A DNA stretch of 8,455 nucleotides from an uncultured Bacilli bacterium (GCA_947624075.1 CANQIM010000047.1:1-8455); one strand, 5' to 3'; counted from the stretch's first letter, positions 1 through 6,707 are shown. Translations and numbers: made by a program. The notes: generated by a model not told the origin, from the sequence alone.

Positions 1-1957
1 CTTCTTTAACAGCTGGTGGTTGAAAATCCGCATTAGAACTTGGAGCAGTATCAGCAATTTTTTGTCCTAATCTTGCCATTTCATCTTGGTTGGCTCTATA
101 TTCTGCTTTAACAGCCTCAAATTCTTCTTGAGGTGCATTGCCTTTCTTTCCACCTAAATCAGATAATTTTTGTTCTAATTCTGTATTCTTATCAAAAGCT
201 TTTTGATAATCATCTAGTGCTTGTTGATGCTCCTTAGATACTTTTGCCAAATCATCACTGGCATCGGCTCCCTTTTCAAAAAGTTCTGTTGCTTTACTTT
301 GTACGTTTGTACTTGTACTTCCTTGAGGACTATATTCACCAATGTTAGCTTTTGCTGCAGCTATTTCACTGTCACTCATACCTATTGCATTAGTAGCATC
401 GTCTAAACTTTCACCAGTTCTTACTGCAAGAGAGGTTGATTCATTACCAGCTCCTTTAGAAGCATTTGCCAATACATCATCAGTTGAATTAGCAGCATTT
501 TTGGCAACTGTTTGAGCAACTTCATCTGTTGATTCAGCGCCTTTTTCAAAAATTCCCGCTGCTCTTTTACCTGCTTCAACAGTTACATCATCGGCTGAAT
601 TACCGGCTGCATTAGCAGCACCTTTTATGGCATCGTCCATTGATACATTGGCATTCTTAACCGAATTTATAATATCATCAACATTGTCTGGATGAACTTT
701 TTTCATTAAATTTCTATAAGCTGACTTTTCAGCACTTGGAACATTATTCTGACCATATTGTTTCTCTAAATTACTATAATTCTCATTAGCTTGTCTCGCT
801 TTAGCATCCATAACACTTTTAAATTCATCAGTACTCATTTTACCATTTTTAAATGCATCAATAATGTCGTCTGCTTCATCATCAACTGTGAATTTTCTTC
901 CAACGGCATTTCCTGCATCATCAACTGCATCATCAGCAATACCAGCAGCCTTGCCTAAGGTATCATCAAATGTATCCCCTGCACTTTTAGCAGCAGCATT
1001 TATAGCATCGTCCATTGAATTTGCGCTAGCATCAGCAACTGTTTCACTTAAAGCCGTCGTATTAGGAGTTTTAAGTCCTTTTATTTTACCCCAAGCTTTT
1101 GCTACAGCTGGAACAACAAATTTATTAACGGCAAAGACAGTACCTGCTTGAACAGCACCTGTAACTACTCCTTTACCAAATGCTTGATCAAAATCTAAGC
1201 CACTTTGTAATCCTGCTTGAGTACCAGAACCGAGACCACCTATTCCACCTATAGCCATTCCTGCTTTTAGAGAACCCTTTAGTATAGAAGAACCTGCCTT
1301 CATTCCTGAAATAAAACCACTGCTATTAGCAACGCCGCTCACTCCTCCTGCAGCAGCACCACCTGCAGCCAAAGCCAATGTATAGCCAACAGCTGTTCCA
1401 ATAATTTTCATCGCATTAGCTCCTAAATCATTTTCTTTCATATAGCTAGCTTGAACCATTCTACTCAACTCATCATCATAAAGATCATCAAAGAAATCTC
1501 CAACATGGTCTTTTTCTACGTAATCACTAATTGATTCTTTAGCATCCTTAAACCCAAAGATACCCGCAAGAAAGCCAATGCCTGAGGCAAAACCGTCTGT
1601 AATTTGCTCGCCAGCTGAGGCAACACCTTCAGCAAACTTTGTACCAGCTAAACCAAAAGTAGAAAAAACTTTTTCTCCAATACCTATGTTACTATATTCT
1701 TCATTATATTCTTTAATCATTTCAACACGGTCATTTATCTCTGTAATTGTTTGTTCAATTAAACTTTGACAATTATCAACAATAGTCTCACCTGTATTTA
1801 AATAACCACAATCTACATATTCACTGCCTCTAGCACTTAAAATTTTAGAAACTGCAGAACTCATATCAGCTCCTGTACTAGAAAGTTTTTGTTCAGCTTG
1901 TTGTAATTGTGTTATAGCACTATCAACTAATTCTTGATTATATTTTAACTTTGCCAT
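1..1957 (-). CDS. Large LXG/WXG100-like secreted effector-type protein (partial, C-terminus off the left edge)
   Basis: An uninterrupted frame of 652 codons runs from an ATG at 1957-1955 off the left edge; no stop is reached. Residues 1-90 are helical and polar (start MAKLKYNQEL), with Cys50 and Cys63. Residues ~95-135 and ~178-285 are Gly/Ala-rich and hydrophobic (e.g. GTAVGYTLALAAGGAAAGG), with an acidic stretch FFDDLYDDELSRM between them. From ~305 to ~575 is an Ala/Asp-rich repetitive helical region with SMDDAI and FEKGA motifs, and an HPD motif at 422-424. Residues 575-635 look coiled-coil. There is no signal peptide. Helical N-terminus, Gly-rich middle and a small helical gene upstream resemble type VII-secreted LXG-type polymorphic toxins, where the toxin domain would be C-terminal and is unseen here. 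The family assignment is inference; no canonical LXG motif was identified. Base composition is visibly less AT-rich than in the 5.6-7.6 kb genes. A large phage-like or structural surface protein is an alternative. Confidence 0.72.
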   Translation of the reverse strand, partial: MAKLKYNQELVDSAITQLQQAEQKLSSTGADMSSAVSKILSARGSEYVDCGYLNTGETIVDNCQSLIEQTITEINDRVEMIKEYNEEYSNIGIGEKVFSTFGLAGTKFAEGVASAGEQITDGFASGIGFLAGIFGFKDAKESISDYVEKDHVGDFFDDLYDDELSRMVQASYMKENDLGANAMKIIGTAVGYTLALAAGGAAAGGVSGVANSSGFISGMKAGSSILKGSLKAGMAIGGIGGLGSGTQAGLQSGLDFDQAFGKGVVTGAVQAGTVFAVNKFVVPAVAKAWGKIKGLKTPNTTALSETVADASANSMDDAINAAAKSAGDTFDDTLGKAAGIADDAVDDAGNAVGRKFTVDDEADDIIDAFKNGKMSTDEFKSVMDAKARQANENYSNLEKQYGQNNVPSAEKSAYRNLMKKVHPDNVDDIINSVKNANVSMDDAIKGAANAAGNSADDVTVEAGKRAAGIFEKGAESTDEVAQTVAKNAANSTDDVLANASKGAGNESTSLAVRTGESLDDATNAIGMSDSEIAAAKANIGEYSPQGSTSTNVQSKATELFEKGADASDDLAKVSKEHQQALDDYQKAFDKNTELEQKLSDLGGKKGNAPQEEFEAVKAEYRANQDEMARLGQKIADTAPSSNADFQPPAVKE

Positions 1958-1960
1958 ATT

Positions 1961-1969
1961 TAACACCTA
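1961..1969 (-). promoter_or_regulatory. Ribosome binding site overlapping the upstream stop codon (translational coupling)
   Basis: On the minus strand the TAG stop of the 112-residue gene forms part of the TAGGTG Shine-Dalgarno sequence of the large gene, whose ATG follows at 1957. The two genes are separated by only nine bases, so ribosomes finishing the small gene are well placed to start the large one. This suggests they are made together in a fixed ratio. Confidence 0.7.
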
Positions 1970-2305
1970 CCCATTATTTTGATTTTCTTGTTGCTGCATT
2001 TTTGTAACATAATCATTATATTCTGCTATTTGTGCATTATAGACACTTGTTGCATCAGCAATAACTTGATCAGCATAACCAATATACTCATCTTTCAAAG
2101 CTTTAATTGATTCACCTAAATCTGTAATTGGATATTCAAAAGTTTTTTCATCAACAGATAAAGCTTTGGAATTACATGTTTCACCAGCTTCAATTACACC
2201 TTTGCCGCAAATTTCAAAATCATCTAAACAATCTTTAAATTCTTGACATCCTGCTTTGATAGTATCTAAATCGATTATTTGTGATTTACTTGTTATTCCG
2301 TACAT
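1967..2305 (-). CDS. Small helical partner protein of the downstream effector-like gene (112 aa)
   Basis: The product is predicted to be mostly helical, with no signal peptide or membrane segment, and ends in a Gln/Asn-rich tail. It has four cysteines in the N-terminal half (20, 26, 33, 44; KAGCQEFKDC and FEICGKG). The start at 2305 is preceded by a good ribosome site (GAAAGGTAG). There is no WxG motif, so it is not a classical WXG100 protein. Size, helical content and its place immediately upstream of, and coupled to, a large LXG-like gene match the small alpha-helical partners that accompany LXG effectors in Firmicutes (known for that family; inferred here). It would bind the N-terminal domain of the large protein for delivery by the type VII system. 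No convincing sigma-70 promoter was found in the 98 bases upstream, although a terminator there isolates it from the sortase gene. It could also be an unrelated hypothetical. Confidence 0.72.
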   Translation of the reverse strand: MYGITSKSQIIDLDTIKAGCQEFKDCLDDFEICGKGVIEAGETCNSKALSVDEKTFEYPITDLGESIKALKDEYIGYADQVIADATSVYNAQIAEYNDYVTKMQQQENQNNG

Positions 2306-2364
2306 GTTATCAACTACCTTTCACACACTACCATCTATACTACTATTTTCCCACAAAAGCATAT

Positions 2365-2397
2365 AAAAAAACAAGGTTTTCATTAAAAAACTTTGTT
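2365..2397 (-). terminator. Rho-independent terminator after the sortase gene
   Basis: On the minus strand an 11-base stem with one mismatch (AACAAAGTTTT / AAAACCTTGTT, six-base loop) is followed directly by a run of T. It begins six bases after the sortase stop codon. It is AT-rich but correctly ordered for transcription leaving the sortase gene, and separates that unit from the two-gene cassette downstream. Confidence 0.7.
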
Positions 2398-2403
2398 AAA
2401 CTG

Positions 2404-3174
2404 TCAACTAACTTTCTTGCCTATAACCAATAAATATGAACCTACAGGATCAAAATGGCATATTTGAATAACAATTAGCTTGTCTTGAGCTGTTATATTC
2501 ATATTATCTCTTATGTAAAGGCTATTAGAAAGCATTTTATTTGTATGGGTTAAAAAATCTTCATCACTATAAAAAATTAATTTCATGTGTTCATTATTAC
2601 CATCTGTTAAAATTTTAATAGCTATAATTTCGTAGTGAACTTTTCTATCATCTAAGCTTAGATATATATCTTTATATGTATCGAATGTTTTTCTATCTGT
2701 GTAAGATTCTAAACTTACAAATGGTAACTTATCATAAATAGCAGTATTTTGAGTATTATGACCATAGACATTTATTTGTCTATTATTAACTAAATCTGTA
2801 TTACGATAATCAAAAAAGGGTGCACCAATTTGATCATATTGATTATACAAATTGTAATCTAAATAATATTTATTATTTACACTTCTAGCAACAGCTGAAT
2901 CAATATTCATTCCCGGTATTTCAATTCTACCCATTATGTTTTGATTATTATATTGAGCTCTATAAGTAGGTAAAATATTAACATATTCTTCCGGTGGTTC
3001 TACAGTAGGCGTATCATGAGGTGAATCTTCAATATTTGGCGTTACTGTATTCTTATTGAATAATGAACTAATAGCATAATAACCACCAACTGTTAAGAAA
3101 ACAGATAATGAAATAAATAAAACATATACTAATAAACGTTTCAATTTATAGTTTTTATTTTTTTCTGTTGACAT
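2404..3174 (-). CDS. srtB: Class B-type sortase, membrane-anchored (transpeptidase)
   Basis: Sortases cleave a C-terminal sorting signal and transfer the protein to a cell-wall or pilin nucleophile outside the membrane. This 256-residue protein has a basic N-terminus, one transmembrane helix (about 14-37), a Pro-rich linker (44-65) and a sortase fold from about 76 (MGRIEIPGMNIDSAV). The catalytic His is H139 in NVYGHN and the catalytic Cys is C239 in IVIQICHF, close to the C-terminus. After Cys a short loop leads straight to the last strand (GSYLLVIGKK). The position where sortases carry the third catalytic residue, Arg, is Ser/Tyr here. Length and motifs fit class B. The start at 3174 has AAGGA nine bases upstream. 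A strong promoter lies in the 61-base gap after the PBP gene and a terminator follows, so it may be a single-gene unit. No sorting-signal substrate is visible in the window. Confidence 0.88.
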   Translation of the reverse strand: MSTEKNKNYKLKRLLVYVLFISLSVFLTVGGYYAISSLFNKNTVTPNIEDSPHDTPTVEPPEEYVNILPTYRAQYNNQNIMGRIEIPGMNIDSAVARSVNNKYYLDYNLYNQYDQIGAPFFDYRNTDLVNNRQINVYGHNTQNTAIYDKLPFVSLESYTDRKTFDTYKDIYLSLDDRKVHYEIIAIKILTDGNNEHMKLIFYSDEDFLTHTNKMLSNSLYIRDNMNITAQDKLIVIQICHFDPVGSYLLVIGKKVS

Positions 3175-3181
3175 AGAATCA

Positions 3182-3198
3182 TTCCTTACTATAAGGAA
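3182..3198. repeat. Perfect inverted repeat at the sortase start site (possible operator)
   Basis: TTCCTTA and TAAGGAA form 7-bp perfect arms around a 3-bp centre. The right-hand arm on the minus strand is the sortase Shine-Dalgarno sequence, and the left-hand arm abuts the -10 element. With the predicted start of transcription falling in this palindrome, it is better placed as a DNA-binding operator than as an RNA hairpin, since much of the upstream arm would not be transcribed. It may be chance. Confidence 0.35.
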
Positions 3199-3228
3199 AA
3201 TATACTCTATAATTTAATTACTTGTCAA
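3199..3228 (-). promoter_or_regulatory. Sigma-A promoter of the sortase gene
   Basis: On the minus strand a perfect -35 box TTGACA (3228-3223) lies 18 bp from a TATATT -10 box (3204-3199). Transcription would start near 3192, giving a leader of under 20 bases. The promoter lies in the short gap after the PBP gene, so the sortase can be expressed independently of it. Confidence 0.65.
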
Positions 3229-3235
3229 GATTTTT

Positions 3236-5284
3236 TTAACCGTACATGTCATGATAAACTTTACTAACTTGTTGAGTAATACGATAAGTAACTAAACTAG
3301 CAAAATTAGTGTTGGAATTTGGATGAGATGAATTTGGTGATGTTACTACGAAGGCTACTTTAGGATTACTGGCTGGATAGTAACCAACAAAGGAACTTGT
3401 AATTGTTTCTGTATCAATCTTTCGATCTCCATCGGTATCTACAAAACTTTGTGATGTTCCTGTTTTACCAGCTGGCTCATATCCTCTATCAATATAGCCT
3501 ACTCCATAGCCACCAGAAGAATTCATTACTGCATAAAAGCCTTCTTTTACGCGGTTCATATATTCTTCTTTAGTATCAATCGAGTTTAAAACTTCTTTTT
3601 CTTTTGTTGACTCTAACTTTCCTATTTCTTCATTTTCACTAGCTGAGTGAACTTCTTTTAATAAATGTAGAGCAAGTCTATCTTTGCCATTCGCAATCGT
3701 TGATACATATTGTACTAATTGCAAAGGCGTGTATGTTTCATATTGTCCCATAACAAAATCAAGTAAATTTCCCGCACTTACATCTTTTGTAGTAACACCT
3801 GTACTTTCTAGTGGTAAATCTATTCCTGTTTTTACACCAAGCCCAAAGGAATGATACATATTTCTATAAGTATCAAAAGCTTGTTGATTAAAATTGAGTT
3901 TCATTCCTCGAAAATACTCTTGTCCATTTACACGAATAGCTATTTTAAACTGATAAACATTACTACTTTTAGCTAAAGCTGTAATGTCATTAATTGTTCC
4001 TAATGTCTTTACTGAAGAACATTTCTCGGGAGCACCAGCTACTTTAATACACTCATCTTTTATATATTCTCCTATTTTAACAGCACCAGTATTATAGCCA
4101 ACTAACATGGATGCTCCTTTAACAACTGAACCTGGAGTAATAGGAGATGTTAAAATACTAGTAGTATTATCAATCATTTCACCATTAACAATTTTTCGTG
4201 AGGCCATAGCTAGTATTTCTCCTGTATTTGGATCAGCAATAACCACACTTGAATGATCATAATAATCAGTATTGGCTTCTTTCTTAGCTCTTCTTACTTG
4301 TTCGTCGATAATTCTTTCCACTTCTTTTTGCAGATTAATATCAATAGATAAAACAATATCTTTTCCCCTACTACCTTCTTTAATTAATTTTGTTTCGTGA
4401 GAATTAACAACTTCATAGACAGCCTTTTCACCTTTTAAATAATCTTCATATTGCTTTTCAATATAACTTAAACCAACACGGTCATTCAAAGAGTAGCCTT
4501 TATCTAAATAATAATCTTTTTGTTCAGCTGGAATGCCTTGAGATGAAGAGGAAACACTTCCTAAGATTGATCTAAATGTATCTCCATACGGGTAAACTCT
4601 AACCCAATCAATCTTAGTATTAAAGCCTTCTAACTCAGCATTATTTTCTGAAATATAGGCATATTCTTTATCTGTAACATCACTTTTTATTGTTTTTTCT
4701 TCATAAGTATAGCCTTTATTCATTAAATAATATAGATAAGCTGCTTCTAAATCATCATCAGTAAATTTGTTAAGTTCTTCTACACTAATTCTTTTTATTT
4801 TTAATTCTTCTAATTCTCTAGTAGTCATTTTTCTTTGAGCAACTTTTTCTTTTTCTTTATTAGAAACTAATTTTTCACAAATTTTAGGATTTTTAAAGTA
4901 ATAAAATTCTCTTTTCATTCTGTCAGTTACTTTAGATATATCTAATTCAAGATGAGGTGCTACTTTATAGGCTAGAGCAATCATATCAGCATTAGTTACA
5001 CCTTTTTCTTTTTTGTACGTAATAGTTTTCAAAGATTTATTATCAACAATAATATTTAAGTTTCGATCATAAATTCTTCCTCTTGGCGAACTACTTCCTA
5101 AAAATGTTGCATAAGTTAGGGAATCTAACTTTTCTTCATACATTTTTTCATCTATTAGCATTACGTCAATCATTTTAAATAAAATTACCAAAAAGACAAC
5201 TAATATTATACCTAAAAACCAACTAAATCTTTTATTAGTAATTTTATCATAATCAACATTTTTCTTTCTTTTATATTTTTTCAT
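3236..5284 (-). CDS. Class B penicillin-binding protein, PBP2-like peptidoglycan transpeptidase
   Basis: The enzyme cross-links peptidoglycan stem peptides outside the membrane and is the target of beta-lactams. The 682-residue product has a basic cytoplasmic start, one membrane helix (about 23-43), and the pedestal/dimerisation domain opening with RGRIYDRN (68-75). A long charged insert (about 136-220) follows, typical of PBP2-type proteins. The transpeptidase domain (about 345-675) has all three motifs: SVVK (S386-K389), SSN (440-442) and KTGTS (from K607). No PASTA domains are present. PBP2 would act with a SEDS protein in the elongasome; FtsI-like septal function cannot be excluded. An in-frame start exists at 5296, but it has no ribosome site. 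GGATGGTG sits six bases before the ATG at 5284, which gives the natural start MKKYKRKK. A dockerin-like acidic loop (DTDGDRKIDTE) lies just after KTG. The gene is divergent from the DUF2624-like gene and upstream of the sortase. Confidence 0.9.
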   Translation of the reverse strand: MKKYKRKKNVDYDKITNKRFSWFLGIILVVFLVILFKMIDVMLIDEKMYEEKLDSLTYATFLGSSSPRGRIYDRNLNIIVDNKSLKTITYKKEKGVTNADMIALAYKVAPHLELDISKVTDRMKREFYYFKNPKICEKLVSNKEKEKVAQRKMTTRELEELKIKRISVEELNKFTDDDLEAAYLYYLMNKGYTYEEKTIKSDVTDKEYAYISENNAELEGFNTKIDWVRVYPYGDTFRSILGSVSSSSQGIPAEQKDYYLDKGYSLNDRVGLSYIEKQYEDYLKGEKAVYEVVNSHETKLIKEGSRGKDIVLSIDINLQKEVERIIDEQVRRAKKEANTDYYDHSSVVIADPNTGEILAMASRKIVNGEMIDNTTSILTSPITPGSVVKGASMLVGYNTGAVKIGEYIKDECIKVAGAPEKCSSVKTLGTINDITALAKSSNVYQFKIAIRVNGQEYFRGMKLNFNQQAFDTYRNMYHSFGLGVKTGIDLPLESTGVTTKDVSAGNLLDFVMGQYETYTPLQLVQYVSTIANGKDRLALHLLKEVHSASENEEIGKLESTKEKEVLNSIDTKEEYMNRVKEGFYAVMNSSGGYGVGYIDRGYEPAGKTGTSQSFVDTDGDRKIDTETITSSFVGYYPASNPKVAFVVTSPNSSHPNSNTNFASLVTYRITQQVSKVYHDMYG

Positions 5285-5290
5285 CATTAG

Positions 5291-5298
5291 CACCATCC
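5291..5298 (-). promoter_or_regulatory. Ribosome binding site deciding the PBP start
   Basis: GGATGGTG on the minus strand lies six bases before the second ATG of an ATGATG pair (5287-5282). It overlaps the in-frame ATG at 5296, which therefore cannot use it. This favours a start at 5284 over 5296. Confidence 0.5.
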
Positions 5299-5344
5299 AT
5301 TATTAGTTTAACACATAATTTAAAAGTTATTTAATATATTTTTA
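5299..5344. promoter_or_regulatory. Divergent intergenic region with a weak plus-strand promoter
   Basis: This short AT-rich stretch must promote both the PBP gene (minus) and the DUF2624-like gene (plus). On the plus strand TTAACA (5308-5313, five of six to consensus) is followed after 17-18 bp by TTAATAT (5331-5337), a modest -10 box. No clear minus-strand promoter was picked out from the surrounding A/T runs. Confidence 0.35.
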
Positions 5345-5347
5345 ATG

Positions 5348-5353
5348 AGGTGA
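5348..5353 (+). promoter_or_regulatory. Ribosome binding site AGGTGA pointing to an ATC start
   Basis: AGGTGA precedes, by five bases, an ATC codon at 5359-5361 in the frame of the DUF2624-like gene. The only canonical in-frame start nearby is the GTG at 5350, which is inside this site and has no ribosome site of its own. The gene at 5602-6681 uses the same AGGTGA, four bases before its ATG, so the element is a normal ribosome site in this genome. Confidence 0.55.
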
Positions 5354-5358
5354 TATTT

Positions 5359-5607
5359 ATCTATAAAGATTTAATAAAAAGATACATTTTTTTGTTGCAA
5401 CCCCAAGATATTAAAAATTATGCTAAAAAGCAAAATGTTGATTTAACTGATAATGAAGTAACAATAATTTATAACTTTATTAAAAGCCATTACAATGAAT
5501 TATTAAATAATGATACAAAAAGTTTTTCTCTTTTAAAAAAAGAGCTAAGTCCTAGTCTCTATGAAAAAATTATTGCTCTTTATAATTATTATAAAAATTA
5601 CTTATAG
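5359..5607 (+). CDS. DUF2624-like small protein (YqfT-type), probable non-canonical ATC start
   Basis: This short, helical, basic protein is 82 residues from the ATC at 5359, or 85 from the GTG at 5350. The pattern (KDLIKRYIFLLQPQDIKNYA, then an IIYNFIKSHYNEL helix, then LLKKEL, then an ending LYNYYKNYL) resembles DUF2624 proteins such as Bacillus YqfT, which are about 85 residues and of unknown function. YqfT is encoded next to endonuclease IV in Bacillus, and nfo lies about 1.1 kb away here, which supports the assignment (established neighbourhood; family match is from memory of the pattern). It has no signal peptide, membrane span or Cys. It is the only plus-strand gene in the window. Its TAG stop overlaps the TAA stop of the facing gene by six bases. 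Without the start-codon problem, confidence that it is a real gene would be higher. Confidence 0.65.
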   Translation: MYKDLIKRYIFLLQPQDIKNYAKKQNVDLTDNEVTIIYNFIKSHYNELLNNDTKSFSLLKKELSPSLYEKIIALYNYYKNYL

Positions 5608-6681
5608 AAAATATTTATATCTATCTTCAAGTGGTACTTTTCTTTTTATCATTTCTGCTTCTTCTTGAAATTTTTCTTCATTTTTAGAAATAATTCCAAA
5701 GTCAGTTATATCTTTCTTTTGAAAAGTTCCATTATCAAATACTATTTTAGGATATCTTGCTAAATCAAAGCCTAATAAATTTAAATTAAAATATTTTTCA
5801 TATATATTAAAGCTATTAGAAATAATTCTTTTAGGAGACATTTCAATCTTATCAAAATTTAAATACATTACTGCCAAATCTTCTAAAAAATAATTATTTA
5901 CTTTTCCTGATTTTTCTAAATATGGAATTCCTAAAATATTTTCTAATTCTTCTAAAAGATGTTCCTTATTTTGTAAAATCAAATTTTTAAAATCTCTTAA
6001 AACAAATAATTTTGCTTCTATAAGTCGTTTAACCATTTCTTCATATTCGGCACTATAAAAGTTAGTTTCTAAAGGATTATGCCTACAGTATTCATCAAAT
6101 TCTAAAACATTACGATTTAAATATTCTCTAGCAGAAAATAATGATAAGCCCTTTGTTTTTATATTTTTTAAATCTAATTCTAATCCTTTAATTGTTTCTT
6201 CATATTTTAAAAAATCATCACGATATTCAATTAAAACTAATTTTGCTTTATCTTGCCACTTATTTTGATGAATTGTATAATCGATATCAAATTGTTTATA
6301 GCCCATTTTAGCTAATTTTAATTTTTTTCCAGTTATTTCACATAATTTATGATATATTTTTTCATTTAAATTATGATAATCTTGATAATCAATATAAATA
6401 GTGTCATCAATTATATAAAATTTATAATCAGAAGATTCTTCAAATTTTAAATTAAAATCATAGGGAATAACGGCTTTTACATTTAGATACTTTTTATTAA
6501 CTTTTAATAAAGACAAAGCATAAATGATTTCTCCTAAAAATGTAGCATTAGCATGATCTGAAATATCATAATAAATTTTACCATTTGGAATTATAAAGGA
6601 AGGACAAATTTTTAATTTATATGATTTTGCTTTTTCTAAATTAGCTACTTCTATATATTTTACTCTAATATCATCAGTCAT
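5602..6681 (-). CDS. Hypothetical protein, 359 aa, unrecognised
   Basis: I do not recognise this protein. It is Lys/Glu/Asn/Tyr/Ile-rich and apparently cytoplasmic: no signal peptide, membrane span or metal-binding Cys cluster. Residues ~1-130 look mixed alpha/beta, including repeated acidic/aromatic strands (FYIIDDTIYIDYQDYHNL). Residues ~145-250 look mainly helical with coiled-coil tendency (KGLELDLKNIKTKGL; EEMVKRLIEAKL; HLLEELENILG). The C-terminal third is again mixed, ending EDRYKYFL. The start at 6681 has AGGTGA four bases upstream and an extended -10 promoter behind it. The gene is very AT-rich, like nfo, and unlike the less AT-rich effector-like gene at the left. It follows nfo, but a terminator and its own promoter lie between, so it is probably a separate unit. 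It could be a lineage-specific protein; no enzymatic motif was seen. Confidence 0.75.
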   Translation of the reverse strand: MTDDIRVKYIEVANLEKAKSYKLKICPSFIIPNGKIYYDISDHANATFLGEIIYALSLLKVNKKYLNVKAVIPYDFNLKFEESSDYKFYIIDDTIYIDYQDYHNLNEKIYHKLCEITGKKLKLAKMGYKQFDIDYTIHQNKWQDKAKLVLIEYRDDFLKYEETIKGLELDLKNIKTKGLSLFSAREYLNRNVLEFDEYCRHNPLETNFYSAEYEEMVKRLIEAKLFVLRDFKNLILQNKEHLLEELENILGIPYLEKSGKVNNYFLEDLAVMYLNFDKIEMSPKRIISNSFNIYEKYFNLNLLGFDLARYPKIVFDNGTFQKKDITDFGIISKNEEKFQEEAEMIKRKVPLEDRYKYFL

Positions 6682-6707
6682 AAAATCACCTAAATAAAAT
6701 TACTACT

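Noticed and set aside
864..1151. Plus-strand 95-codon Ser/Ala-rich frame, with similar frames at 221-406 and 1578-1769
   Set aside because: All three lie opposite the continuous minus-strand effector-like gene, whose translation is uninterrupted. Their composition mirrors its Asp/Ala repeats.
2306..2364. Promoter for the 112-residue gene
   Set aside because: Only A/T-rich partial matches (TATAGA, TAGTAT) were seen without a -35 box at proper distance. A promoter is expected here but could not be supported.
2404..2406. TGA at the end of the sortase gene read as Trp (Mollicutes code 4)
   Set aside because: Trp in the window is encoded by TGG (for example in the PBP), and a terminator hairpin starts six bases after this TGA, so it is a true stop and code 11 holds.
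5294..5296. ATG at 5296 as the PBP start
   Set aside because: No ribosome site precedes it and it overlaps the GGATGGTG that serves the ATG at 5284; the extra residues (MVLM) look unlike a real N-terminus.
5350..5352. GTG as the start of the DUF2624-like gene
   Set aside because: It lies inside the AGGTGA ribosome site and has no ribosome site upstream. It was not chosen, though it remains possible and would add three residues.
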